A stretch of 64,000 nt of DNA from positions 62,001 through 126,000 of the forward strand of contig NZ_JBHULV010000051.1 in assembly GCF_042684645.1 (NCBI RefSeq), written 5' to 3'. This document shows positions 54,301-62,777 of the stretch, piece after piece; position 1 is the first letter of the stretch, and each line of letters begins with the position of its first letter. The position numbers were made by a program, and so were the translations under genes. Under the pieces are notes generated by a model. It saw nothing but the letters and a program-made list of their open reading frames with translations. It did not search any database and was not told the origin of the DNA. This DNA is from Pseudopedobacter alpinus (lineage in GTDB: Bacteria; Bacteroidota; Bacteroidia; Sphingobacteriales; Sphingobacteriaceae).

Positions 54301-55505
54301 TCCTTTGTACTGGAAAGCGGAATACGACGGAAAATTCTTGTAGGGATATCAAACAAGCTCAATCCTCCTCCGTCCGTCCCAACGTAAACACTATTTTGAT
54401 CGGCCTGTATAAAAGAAGTAACTACAGGCGCATTTAGCCCTAGTGGGTCATAACGATTACTTGATACCAGATTAAAAAACGCTAGATTTTTATCATACTT
54501 ACTTACGCCACTTCTATAAGATGCTACCCAATAAATACCCTGCTTATCTATTAGAATGCTTTTTACGGCCTTCCCTCTTAAACTATAATTATTACGACTA
54601 CCACGCTCTACCCGTCGCACAGTTTTAGTTACGGGATCAACAATATTTAATCCTTCTTCTGTACCTACCCAAATTTCTCCATTTTTATCTCCGGCAATGG
54701 TGTAAACTATATTACTGTTTAAGGTGTTTTTATTATTAGGATCAAATTTATATTTATCTGAACCTTTCCCATCAGATCGCAACATAGTTAGCCCATTATT
54801 GGTAGCTAACCATAAATTGCTTTTTTCATCCTCGTAAATATTATTTACTGTATAATCAGTCAAATTTTTAAACTCCGAAAACCGTATAACTGTGCCCTCC
54901 TTGTAAAAATATTGAAATAACCCTTCGGTAGAACATATCCACATTCTATCTAGTTTATCTCTAAAAATCTTTATAAGTGGGTTTGTAAGTATCTTTTTTG
55001 TTAAATTATTCTTTATTCTTATTGGTTCTAATCGATTCGTTTTCGTATTTAGAATACTAATCCCATCGTAGGCGGCAATCCAAATTCTTCCTTCTTTATC
55101 GCTAGACACAGAAATAATTCCCGTTTTATGCTCAGCAGAATAATCAATAAAAGAATCAGTGTTTCGGTCATAAGACATTAAACTAGCAGCAGTAACTACC
55201 CAAAGTGTACCTTTTTGATCTTCGTAAAGATCTATTACTTCGTTTGAGGATAAACTTTTTGGATCCGTAGCAATATGACGATAAATGGTAAAATGCTGTC
55301 CATCAAATTTGTTCAATCCATCGTCTGTAGCAAACCACATAAAACCATACTCGTCTTTAAGCATGGCGCTCACACTGTTAGATGAAAGGCCTTCTCTACT
55401 ACTAATGTTCAAGAAATTTAAACTCCTATCTTGAGCTTTAACTTCTATTGCAGTGAAAATAAAAAAAGTTGCAACTAGGTATAATCTAAGTTGTTTTACA
55501 GACAT
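51381..55505 (-). CDS. Hybrid two-component system regulator (HTCS)
   Basis: This 1374-residue one-protein sensor/regulator has a signal peptide (to about VKAQD). A periplasmic double beta-propeller of reg_prop repeats (pattern like NVWVGTNGKGVNCYD) covers about 30-690, then comes a Y_Y_Y domain (YTFRVRASSDSGGW). One transmembrane helix (YAYILYFLIVVGTLFVIRYL) follows. HisKA has ISHEFRTP, and HATPase has DTGIGM and GSGIGLAI. REC runs from about 1115 with phospho-acceptor Asp1162. The C-terminal AraC HTH has FAAPNYFARAFKGKFNMLPSEY. It probably senses a xylo-oligosaccharide and activates the adjacent susCDCD operon. Confidence 0.95.
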   Translation of the reverse strand: MSVKQLRLYLVATFFIFTAIEVKAQDRSLNFLNISSREGLSSNSVSAMLKDEYGFMWFATDDGLNKFDGQHFTIYRHIATDPKSLSSNEVIDLYEDQKGTLWVVTAASLMSYDRNTDSFIDYSAEHKTGIISVSSDKEGRIWIAAYDGISILNTKTNRLEPIRIKNNLTKKILTNPLIKIFRDKLDRMWICSTEGLFQYFYKEGTVIRFSEFKNLTDYTVNNIYEDEKSNLWLATNNGLTMLRSDGKGSDKYKFDPNNKNTLNSNIVYTIAGDKNGEIWVGTEEGLNIVDPVTKTVRRVERGSRNNYSLRGKAVKSILIDKQGIYWVASYRSGVSKYDKNLAFFNLVSSNRYDPLGLNAPVVTSFIQADQNSVYVGTDGGGLSLFDIPTRIFRRIPLSSTKDAKFSILAMEKVGSEIWIGTYLEGLFIYNTKTGASKQIRSNAGPQSLNDNNIFCIKKDSRGNVWVGTNGKGVNCYDLTTNKVEYFNNSATGKYKININGYIRSLEEDSKGNMWIGTSGSGIAVYNPVTGKTKMLSKGSGELSNDNVITINCAKDGMVYIGSIGGGLTVYDHRANKFTTYSEQNGLANSIVYKILEDNSGKIWLSTNRGISSFDTETKKFRNYFYHNGVQRSPFVLGAGLKLSDGRLFFGGTDGFNYFNPALLYGNKNVPLVVLTDLKIANQSIKPSEDGELKAEISVAKEINLDYKQNFSLSYVALNYTSPQENRYFYKLDNFDKDWNSVGNSNTAVYTNLDPGEYTFRVRASSDSGGWSSKETTIKIYVKPPFWLTYYAYILYFLIVVGTLFVIRYLGIQKLKAKFLVEQERNKAQQLIEEERREADRQHEFDQLKINFLTNISHEFRTPISLIMGPVDQLLQEEASSEKSGQLKMVRRNAKRLLNLVNQLLDFRNIKQKEQKLNATDGDFISFAKDVADSFKDLADRKRINFNFKSSLMVYSTSFDHEKLERILFNLLSNAFKFTLPEGDVLLSIDENEDKNGIKIILKDTGIGMDESVTAHIFERFFQDDSKTEILNQGSGIGLAITKEFVRLHGGSIEVESVTGKGSAFTISLPLIKQENEVLVQEADVNSYSEVSPEDIKVEQTKNEDNFDKNLNQPVILLVEDNEDFRIYLKDNLKKSYKIVEATDGKDGWQKVLSSHPDLVVSDISMPFVSGTELCEKIKSDKRTNHIPVLLLTALTAEEDQLMGLNKGANDYMSKPFNLEILNAKIRNLLTLNESLKTTYSKRIKVDTPEIEIELESEKLLNKVIQYVETNLTNSQLSVEELSRHLGMSRGSLYTKILEFTGESPVNYIRSIKLDKAIVLLEKSELNISQISYAVGFAAPNYFARAFKGKFNMLPSEYMVFKRNSKSADKNQKEI

Positions 55506-55786
55506 CTTTGATGAAATTTTATATAATAAGTGTTGATATTAAGTATCTTAAGTAACGATTTTTTTTCTCAAACCAAAGCTGCTCGAAATAAATTGGCTTT
55601 AAAGGTCTAATATAATAAATAGGGTGAACTTTATTGTGAAATTGTAGTAACTATGGCCTATATCGATTTACAGGTTTATTAATTTAAAAATCCACTTGCG
55701 GAACTTCTTTTACACCCTATAAAAAAATAAAAGAAGTTAAAGCAGTTTGCCTTCGATTTCGCACACCTGTGGTGAGCTGTAATTTT

Positions 55787-56443
55787 TTATTTTTTTTGAT
55801 TTACGATGGCTTTCGTTTTCCCGTTGTTTATAACAGTTGAATGAGTTCCGTCTGAATTTACGATTGTTTTCGTGGTTCCATTGTCAATAACTGTTGAATG
55901 AGTTCCGTTTGGATTTACGATTGTTTTTGTCGTTCCGTTGTCAATAACTGTTGAATGTGTTCCGTCTGGATTTAAAATTGTTTTCGTCGTTCCATTGTCA
56001 ATAACTGTCGAATGGATTCCGTTTGGATTTACGATTGTTTTCGTGGTTCCGTTGTCAATAACTGTCGAATGGGTTCCGTCTGGATTTACGATTGTTTTCG
56101 TGGTTCCGTTGTCAATAACTGTCGAATGGGTTCCGTCTGGATTTACGATTGTTTTCGTGGTTCCGTAGTTAATAACTGTTGAATGAGTTCCGTTTGGATT
56201 TACGATTGTTTTCATCGTTCCGTTGTCAATAACTGTCGAATGGGTTCCGTTTGGATTTACGATTGCTTTTGTCGTTCCGTTGTCAATAACTGTTGAATGA
56301 GTTCCGTCTGGATTTACGATTGTTTTCGTGGTTCCGTTTTCAATAACTGTCGAATGTGTTCCATCTGGATTTACTACAACCGTTTGGCTTTGTGCGCTAT
56401 GAAATATAGCTAAAAATGTCAAAATCATCAATGTCTGTTTCAT
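55787..56443 (-). CDS. Secreted protein of ten 19-residue tandem repeats
   Basis: This 218-residue protein has a signal peptide (MKQTLMILTFLAIFHSAQS) and then almost nothing but repeats. Ten units of IVNPDGTHSTVIDNGTTKT, with few substitutions, span residues 23-212, followed by IVNQKK. Each unit alternates two short beta-prone strands (HSTVI, TKTIV) with two strong turn sequences (NPDG or NPNG, and DNGT). This suggests a beta-solenoid or stacked hairpins. I recognise no family or catalytic residue. It lies between the hybrid regulator and a GH43 gene, but a role in xylan use is not shown. The strong repeat identity implies recent expansion or gene conversion. Confidence 0.75.
   Translation of the reverse strand: MKQTLMILTFLAIFHSAQSQTVVVNPDGTHSTVIENGTTKTIVNPDGTHSTVIDNGTTKAIVNPNGTHSTVIDNGTMKTIVNPNGTHSTVINYGTTKTIVNPDGTHSTVIDNGTTKTIVNPDGTHSTVIDNGTTKTIVNPNGIHSTVIDNGTTKTILNPDGTHSTVIDNGTTKTIVNPNGTHSTVIDNGTTKTIVNSDGTHSTVINNGKTKAIVNQKK
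55808..56377 (-). repeat. Ten tandem 57-bp coding repeats
   Basis: Exactly ten 57-bp units encode the 19-residue protein repeat. Units differ by scattered point changes, mostly at third positions and at the Asp/Asn codons. Adjacent central units (around 56040-56160) are nearly identical over their full length. The array is in frame throughout and is prone to copy-number change. Confidence 0.9.
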
Positions 56444-56593
56444 AATTTATTTATCAATTGTGGTTGATCGTTTTTTGAAATTACAGCTAACATTTAAAAA
56501 ATACAAGCCTTTCTAAGGTAATTAAAATCTTATTGAAAGAGAAAACTGTTAACTATTTGATAACTGTTTTCTCTTTGATAGTTATTTATTGTT

Positions 56594-58351
56594 TTATGGT
56601 TTGATGTCGTTACCACTTGTTGCGTAAAGACCAATCAATGTACCTGTAAATCCTCCTGCCACATTTGTTGAAAGTATATCTCCAGACACAACGCCACCTA
56701 AGTTTTTAAATTCGCCATCATCTTCTGCGTAACTGAAACTGTAATTATCGCCCTTTGCCGAAACCTGTAACTTAATTGGTTTACCAACGTTAATTTCTTG
56801 TGAAGCTATTATTTTTGACTTTCCGCGTTCTGTTCTTTCCAACACCAAATAATTGTTTTTTCCTTTTTTGGTTATGCCAAAAACGTAATTAAAAGTTTCG
56901 CTTTGTAAACAAGTTATACCTGCAAAATCATTTTCAGAATTTGGCTTATAACTCATAGTCACCGTTGCAGAAAAGATATTGTGTTGTTGCCTGTAAAACA
57001 GCGTTGAAGTAGCTTTTATTTCTTTAATATTGGTATTAAACGGCTTTATCTCTAATCCCTTCTTTGCTGTTTTTATAAAATCTTCACGTGGTCCTCTTAA
57101 TCCAATCCATCGGTAATCTAATTTAGAGCTGGTAAAATCATCAGTAAAAGTAAAATTACCGTTAGGGAAGAAACCGTCTGTACCTGTTTTATTAACTACA
57201 CCTTTAGGCATTTTAAGCTTAGCTGCTAAAGGCAATAATCCGTTCTCAAAAACAGGGAACTTACCGCTCCAATCAACAGGCAAAATAAACGTTTCTCTTC
57301 CAATATTCATTCTGTCTTTCTCATTTGGCCTTACACCTAGGAAAACACCATAATATTGTCCTTTTGGTCCTTCCACCAAATCTGCATGCCCCGCCCAATC
57401 TACTTTATCTCTCCTACCATTAGGTAAGTGTCTCTGACTCAAAATTGGGTTATTTGCTGCTGGTATGTACGGTCCTTTTACATTATCACTCACAAAAATA
57501 ACTTCACTATGGTTATCTCCAGTTCCTCCCTCTGCACACATTAAATAGTATAGTCCATTCTTTTTATAAATATGAGGAGCTTCAATCCAGATAGGGTTTT
57601 TTGAAAGATCTATTCCGCCGTCAACAATAATCTTAGCTGTTCCAGCAATAACTTGATCTTTTTCTACATCATATTCCCAGATTTTAATTACTCTATGTCC
57701 AGAATATAATTCTTTACCTTGGTCCGGCGCATCGTTATGCACCACATAGCCTTTTCCGTCTTCATCAAAGAAAAGTGAAGGATCTATACCTTGGAACTTC
57801 AAACTATAAGGATCGCTCCAACCTTTCATCGGGTCTTTCGTTTTTACAACCATGTTTCCCATACCCGCGGTAATTTGCGTAGTAATCATATAAAAAGTCT
57901 CATTGTTTTTATTATAGGTTATTGCTGGGGCATAAATTCCCGCACTAATACCCGAAGTTGCAACTTTAAGTTGTGATGTTCTATCCAAAACATGACCAAT
58001 TTGTTTCCAGTTTACCAAATCAGTAGAATGGAAAATGGGCACACCTGGAAACATCGCAAATGAGGAGGTTACTAAATAATAATCATCTCCTTTACGCGTA
58101 ATACTCGGGTCAGGGTAGCATCCTTGCAAAATAGGAGTATAAAACTCGTCTGATTTTAGAGGTTGATTTTTATAAATCTGATCCTCGCCGGTATAAACAA
58201 AATTGGTGAATTTTGGCGACACGCTTTTTTTTTGTGCAACTACGTTGTTATTTACAAATAAAGAGACAGCAAATAACGCAATGTTAAAAGTAGTTAGTAA
58301 TCTATTACCTAAAGAAGGTAATATCCTCAGTTTATTTTTTTTCACTTTCAA
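56594..58351 (-). CDS. GH43 beta-xylosidase/arabinofuranosidase with beta-sandwich domain
   Basis: This 585-residue secreted enzyme has a signal sequence (about residues 20-40, ending NNVVAQ). The propeller carries base Asp81 in GCYPDPSITRKGDDYYLV, Asp190 in FQGIDPSLFFDEDG and acid Glu257 in IWIEAPHIYK. The C-terminal beta-sandwich (about 400-585, with FRQQHNIF-like and GLYATSGND segments) is the usual partner domain of xylosidase-type GH43s. The start is TTG at 58351-58349, since no ATG lies in the signal-peptide region. It is divergent from the GH10 gene at 58565 and shares its 213-bp control region. Confidence 0.9.
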   Translation of the reverse strand: MKVKKNKLRILPSLGNRLLTTFNIALFAVSLFVNNNVVAQKKSVSPKFTNFVYTGEDQIYKNQPLKSDEFYTPILQGCYPDPSITRKGDDYYLVTSSFAMFPGVPIFHSTDLVNWKQIGHVLDRTSQLKVATSGISAGIYAPAITYNKNNETFYMITTQITAGMGNMVVKTKDPMKGWSDPYSLKFQGIDPSLFFDEDGKGYVVHNDAPDQGKELYSGHRVIKIWEYDVEKDQVIAGTAKIIVDGGIDLSKNPIWIEAPHIYKKNGLYYLMCAEGGTGDNHSEVIFVSDNVKGPYIPAANNPILSQRHLPNGRRDKVDWAGHADLVEGPKGQYYGVFLGVRPNEKDRMNIGRETFILPVDWSGKFPVFENGLLPLAAKLKMPKGVVNKTGTDGFFPNGNFTFTDDFTSSKLDYRWIGLRGPREDFIKTAKKGLEIKPFNTNIKEIKATSTLFYRQQHNIFSATVTMSYKPNSENDFAGITCLQSETFNYVFGITKKGKNNYLVLERTERGKSKIIASQEINVGKPIKLQVSAKGDNYSFSYAEDDGEFKNLGGVVSGDILSTNVAGGFTGTLIGLYATSGNDIKP

Positions 58352-58564
58352 GAAATGGTTTTAAGGCTTATAATTTATAAACGAAAGTAGTGCGATTAAA
58401 CAAGTAAAAAGGGTAGCAATGTTCAGGATTATAGTACATATGTAACATTTTAAGCTATTATTGCATTCATTTTAAACAAATGTGTCTTATTCATACTCAT
58501 AAATGATTATCAATAATTTTAAAACTCCTTAATTTTATATTATAAATAATTTAGATCCCGTACT
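58352..58564. promoter_or_regulatory. Divergent control region between GH43 and GH10 genes
   Basis: These 213 bp must hold promoters in both directions. On the plus strand TAATTTAG about 15 bp before the GH10 ATG is a one-mismatch -7 candidate. The 16-mer attcattttaaacaaa at 58465-58480 recurs upstream of the GH10 gene at 34105. No full promoter is convincing. Confidence 0.4.
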
Positions 58565-59653
58565 ATGAAATTTTTACTCCGCATAAGGTATTTTACTTTT
58601 CTTTTATGTGCAATCGCGATGCTTGTATTTGCCTCAAATCCAGCCTATTCGCAACAAAAAGGATTAAAAGATTATTATAAGAATTATTTTGACATTGGTG
58701 TAGCCATAAGACCGAGCGAACTAACAAATGAAGATGAAGCCAAATTGGTAACGAAACAATTTAGTAGTATCACAGCGGAGAACGCAATGAAGATGGTCTC
58801 TTTACAGCCTCGAGAAAACAGGTTTTTTTGGAAAGATGCGGACGCTATTGTGGATTTTGCTGTAAAAAACAAAATGAAGATTAGGGGCCATACTTTATGC
58901 TGGCATACGCAAGCGCCCGGTTGGATGTTTAAAGATTCATTAGGGAACGATGTAAGTAAGGAAGTTTTATTACAGCGTCTTAAAACCCACATTAATACAG
59001 TGGTTTCTAGATATAAAGGTAGGATTTACGCCTGGGACGTTGTTAATGAAGTTGTTCCTGATGATTCATCATTATTTAGAAATTCTAAATGGTATCAAAT
59101 TACAGGTGAAGATTTTATTGCGAAAGCTTTTGAATATGCTCATGAAGCTGACCCAAACGCTATTCTTTTTTATAACGACTACAACACGGAGATTCCTGCT
59201 AAACGCGAAAAGATATACAATATGCTCAAAGGTTTATTGGCAAAAGGCGTACCTATTCATGGAGTGGGTTTACAAGGACATTGGTCTGTTAATAATCCGT
59301 CGAGGGAAGAACTTGAAAAATCTATCGAAATGTTCTCCTCATTAGGACTACAAATTCAGATCACAGAACTAGATGTTTCCGTATATTCTGGAAGACAAGG
59401 TGGACAAATTGGTAATAACCAACAGGTGGAAAAAGTGGTGTTTACTCCTGAAATGGAAAAAATGCAAATGGAGAAATATAAAATGATTTTCGATGTATTT
59501 CGCAAATACCGTAAAGAGATTACAGGAGTAACATTTTGGAATTTATCAGATCGTTACACGTGGTTAAATATGCGAGGAAGAAAAAACTTTCCGTTGCTTT
59601 TTAATGAGAATCTAGAACCAAAAAAGGTTTATTGGGAAGTGGTTAAGTTTTAA
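58565..59653 (+). CDS. GH10 endo-beta-1,4-xylanase
   Basis: This 362-residue single-domain secreted xylanase has a signal peptide (to about NPAYSQ). Motifs in order are TAENAMK (70-76), GHTLCWH (108-114), acid/base Glu162 in AWDVVNEV, FYNDYN, GLQGHW and nucleophile Glu268 in ITELDV. The loop after beta-strand 3 is short and ordinary. It would cut xylan or xylo-oligosaccharides in the periplasm or outside. It is the only plus-strand gene of the xylan locus and has its own strong terminator. Confidence 0.96.
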   Translation: MKFLLRIRYFTFLLCAIAMLVFASNPAYSQQKGLKDYYKNYFDIGVAIRPSELTNEDEAKLVTKQFSSITAENAMKMVSLQPRENRFFWKDADAIVDFAVKNKMKIRGHTLCWHTQAPGWMFKDSLGNDVSKEVLLQRLKTHINTVVSRYKGRIYAWDVVNEVVPDDSSLFRNSKWYQITGEDFIAKAFEYAHEADPNAILFYNDYNTEIPAKREKIYNMLKGLLAKGVPIHGVGLQGHWSVNNPSREELEKSIEMFSSLGLQIQITELDVSVYSGRQGGQIGNNQQVEKVVFTPEMEKMQMEKYKMIFDVFRKYRKEITGVTFWNLSDRYTWLNMRGRKNFPLLFNENLEPKKVYWEVVKF

Positions 59654-59668
59654 AATCATAACTATAAC

Positions 59669-59700
59669 AGTAACTTCCTTTATCAAGGAAGTTACTAGTT
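59669..59700 (+). terminator. Terminator of the GH10 gene
   Basis: A perfect 12-bp stem, agtaacttcctt with aaggaagttact, encloses the loop tatc and is followed by agtttt. It begins 16 bp after the xylanase stop. Confidence 0.85.
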
Positions 59701-59778
59701 TTCAATAGTTTGAGATTATGGTTTTAGGTATCTTATCGAAATCTTAGCTATGTCAGATATTCTCTGTCTGATATTATA

Positions 59779-61140
59779 TTATTTAAAACTTATCCAGTCT
59801 ATTTCAACAGATTTGTTTTCGACGTTTTCTACTTTTAAATCTTTTATTCCTGATTTATTGATTGAAATAGGAAATTCTAAAACACCCCAGCCCTCAGTTT
59901 TAGGAACGTTGATTTTAGCAAGTATTTGATTGTCCTTTTTAGATTTCACGACTACCTCACTACCGCTACCAGACTTTACTTTTATTTGGATGGTGTTCAA
60001 CTTTTGCTGCCCGAAATCTACATTATTGTAGCTAACCCAATCATTTGATCCTTTAAGCTGAACTTTCCAACCATCAAATTTTTTAAGTGTTGTATCAATA
60101 AAACCCACAGTTGCGCCTGCACCGCTGACCTCACTGTAACGATCTATCTGAATTTTATCGGTAGCCTTTGTTATACCAATCCCTCTTAAGGTAGGTTTAA
60201 CCTTTATGATGGTACCGTCCTCGTTAAAAGAAAGATAATCTGCCCTAATGGATCTGGCTTTATCAAAATTTGGCGAAAGATCATTAGCGTGATAAAATAA
60301 AATCCATTCATTTTTGAATTCAAGGATGGAGTGGTGGTTTGTCCAACATCCAGGAGTTTCATCCATAATTACACCGGCAACTTTAAATGGACCTAACGGA
60401 CTATTTGACGTTGCGTATTCCAATCTTTCTGTTTTGTTTTCTACGTGAGGATAAGTCAAATAGTAAATTCCATTACGCTCAAATAAGTATGGTCCTTCTT
60501 TTAATCCTTTTGTAGGAAGATTTTGAAATGCAACAGGATCCGAAGCTAGCTCAGTCATATTTTCTTTCAGCTTAGCTCCGTAAATATTGCCTTGCGACCA
60601 GTATAAATAAGCTTGCCCATCTTTATCGATAAATACATTCGGATCTATCCCTCTTACTCCTGCAATGGGCAAATCTTGAGGAACGAAAGGCCCTGTAGGT
60701 TGATCTGCGATAGCTACTCCAATTCTAAATCCTCTGCCACCACTAGTATCTGTTGGTGTGCTTGGAAAATAAAAGTAATATTTACCGTTACGTTCAATGC
60801 AATCGGGCGCCCACATGCTATAACTATCGGGTTTAACCCAAGGCACTTTATTTTGCGTTACAATTACGCCATGATCTTTCCAATCTGTAAGGTTTGCTGA
60901 AGAAAAAACATGATAGTCTTCCATGCAAAACCAATCTACACGACCTCTATCTTTATTTGCGAGAATATCATGAGAAGGATAAACATAAACCCTATCTCCA
61001 AATACTCTTGCAGATGGATCTGCGGTAAACTGATTTGTAATTAAAGGGTTTTGCGCAAATATTTGTGTTGCCGTTAATATAAATAGCAACAAAATAGTCG
61101 GAAAAAACCAATTAGTCTTAATGGGTTTTGCTCTTAACAT
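59779..61140 (-). CDS. GH43 glycoside hydrolase with CBM6-like domain
   Basis: This 453-residue secreted enzyme has a signal peptide (to about TQIFAQ). The propeller has base Asp41 in FTADPSARVFGDRVYVYPSHD, Asp166 in GVRGIDPNVFIDKDG and acid Glu215 in LKEGPYLFERNGIYYLTYP. A C-terminal CBM6-like beta-sandwich (about 325-453, with VDFGQQKLNTIQIKVKSGSG) ends KSVEIDWISFK. The likely role is removal of arabinofuranose or xylose from xylan. It is the last gene of a minus-strand run of at least four genes with gaps of 10 to 40 bp. Confidence 0.9.
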   Translation of the reverse strand: MLRAKPIKTNWFFPTILLLFILTATQIFAQNPLITNQFTADPSARVFGDRVYVYPSHDILANKDRGRVDWFCMEDYHVFSSANLTDWKDHGVIVTQNKVPWVKPDSYSMWAPDCIERNGKYYFYFPSTPTDTSGGRGFRIGVAIADQPTGPFVPQDLPIAGVRGIDPNVFIDKDGQAYLYWSQGNIYGAKLKENMTELASDPVAFQNLPTKGLKEGPYLFERNGIYYLTYPHVENKTERLEYATSNSPLGPFKVAGVIMDETPGCWTNHHSILEFKNEWILFYHANDLSPNFDKARSIRADYLSFNEDGTIIKVKPTLRGIGITKATDKIQIDRYSEVSGAGATVGFIDTTLKKFDGWKVQLKGSNDWVSYNNVDFGQQKLNTIQIKVKSGSGSEVVVKSKKDNQILAKINVPKTEGWGVLEFPISINKSGIKDLKVENVENKSVEIDWISFK

Positions 61141-61180
61141 CGTGTGATTTTATAAAACTTAATTCAATTTATGTTTTAAC

Positions 61181-62767
61181 TTATTCTATACTATCAGAGA
61201 TATGAAAAAAATCAAAATCAACCGATCCTCCCGAACTTTTTGTTGCATAATTGAACAGCGTAAATCGGTATCCAATAAAATGTGGAAGCGTATAAGCCAT
61301 TTTCAACGGTGTCCCGATTGCAATCCAATTTTTACCGTCCAAACTGTAGAAAAAGTTGGCAGTGTCTTTTCTATTTCTAAAATCACAGGAAGCCTTAAAG
61401 AAAACGGTTGTCTGTGTAAACGGAATTTGAGCAACTTCTTCAGGCTTGCCTGTGCTCGCATTCACCATTATAATTGCTTTGTTATTTCCATCAACTTTAA
61501 TACCTACTAAGCCATAATTTTTCTGCAACAAGGCTAAACCTGCGATATCGCCGTCTTTCATATTAGATACGTCTATTGATGTCGCACCGCTACTCACTGG
61601 CCCAATAGCTCGTTGTGTTAGCGAGTTTTTAGCCATTAAAAAATCATCTGTAATTTTTCCAGTAGTCAACCGTAAATATCCCTTACGGGCTTTAATAGAC
61701 CACAAACTATTATCCGGATTATGGTTCCACTGCCAAACTAATGGCAAAGCTGCTTCTCTTTTCTTTCTCGAAAACTCATCTGAATTAACAATTCCAGGAA
61801 TAAGGCTTTTATTGGCAGGTAAGTCAAGAACTTCTGGAACTTTTCCATTTATGCCCAGTATAGGCCAACCATCTTCCCATTTTACAGGAACCAAATAGGG
61901 AATTCTTCCCACTGCTCCATAATCCCGAAACAGATAAGCGTACCATTTTCCGTCTGGCTGATCTATCAATCCTCCTTGAGCTACACCCAAATCCTGTAAG
62001 CCAATTTTTCCTTCCCAAGGACCTGTAATTTTATCTGCCCGATGAATCAAAACCGTACGCATACTGTTAGGCGGCCAAGAAATATTAAATAAGTAATACT
62101 TTCCGTTGATTTTATAGAGTTGAGAGCCTTCTGCTGGCAACCCTCCTTTTTTTCCATCAATTTGGCTAGGTGCAGTGGCATTTTCTATTACCACTTGGTT
62201 TATCCCGCCTTCCTTTACACCAGACAAATCTTCGTTTAACTCGATTAAAGTTAATTTACCAGCTCCGTATAGCATATAAACTTTTCCATCATCATCAAAA
62301 AACAAAGAATGATCATGATAGCTAGGTTTAAAAGTTACCCGTTTCCATGGTCCTTTTTCAATGTCTTTTGTACTGTAGATGTAGGTTTGTCCGGTAGTAT
62401 TTGCAAAAGTGGTGACGTAATAAGTTCCTTTATGGAAACGGAGGCTACTCGCCCAAGAACCTCTTCCATAAGTGCTTTGACCGTTCGTTAAATTCATGGC
62501 ATCCAAATTAGCTAATGTATCATACGCATAGCTTACCAATTTCCAGTTGACCAAGTCTTTAGATTTCATAATGGGCACCCCAGGAGCCATGTGCATAGTA
62601 GTGCTACTCATGTAATAAGTATCTCCTACTCTAATCATACTCAAATCGGGCACATCAGCAAAAATTAATGGGTTATGTGCTTTATTATTTTCTTGTGCTT
62701 TTAATGGGTTTGCAAACGCCATACTTAAACCTAATAGCGCTACAATCAGTTTTCCTTTTTTCTTCAT
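61181..62767 (-). CDS. GH43 beta-xylosidase-type glycoside hydrolase
   Basis: I place the start at the ATG at 62767, giving 528 residues, because a normal signal peptide (MKKKGKLIVALLGLSMAFAN) begins there. A longer frame would overlap the upstream gene by 77 bases. The propeller carries base Asp41 in FADVPDLSMIRVGDTYYMSS, Asp152 in SYHDHSLFFDDDG and acid Glu213 in PAEGSQLYKINGKYYLF. A C-terminal beta-sandwich with FFYSLDGKNW follows. The HMAPGVPIMKSKDLVNW segment is typical of xylosidase-type GH43s. It probably releases xylose in the periplasm. Confidence 0.91.
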   Translation of the reverse strand: MKKKGKLIVALLGLSMAFANPLKAQENNKAHNPLIFADVPDLSMIRVGDTYYMSSTTMHMAPGVPIMKSKDLVNWKLVSYAYDTLANLDAMNLTNGQSTYGRGSWASSLRFHKGTYYVTTFANTTGQTYIYSTKDIEKGPWKRVTFKPSYHDHSLFFDDDGKVYMLYGAGKLTLIELNEDLSGVKEGGINQVVIENATAPSQIDGKKGGLPAEGSQLYKINGKYYLFNISWPPNSMRTVLIHRADKITGPWEGKIGLQDLGVAQGGLIDQPDGKWYAYLFRDYGAVGRIPYLVPVKWEDGWPILGINGKVPEVLDLPANKSLIPGIVNSDEFSRKKREAALPLVWQWNHNPDNSLWSIKARKGYLRLTTGKITDDFLMAKNSLTQRAIGPVSSGATSIDVSNMKDGDIAGLALLQKNYGLVGIKVDGNNKAIIMVNASTGKPEEVAQIPFTQTTVFFKASCDFRNRKDTANFFYSLDGKNWIAIGTPLKMAYTLPHFIGYRFTLFNYATKSSGGSVDFDFFHISDSIE

Positions 62768-62777
62768 TACCTTTAGA

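Noticed and set aside
55938..56168. Plus-strand open frame with repeated VPSGFTIVFVV-type sequence
   Set aside because: It is the antisense shadow of the 57-bp coding repeats; the opposite strand has the signal peptide and full-length frame.
55808..56377. CRISPR-like regular repeats of 57 bp
   Set aside because: The units are contiguous with no variable spacers, stay in one reading frame and encode a signal-peptide protein, so this is a coding tandem repeat.
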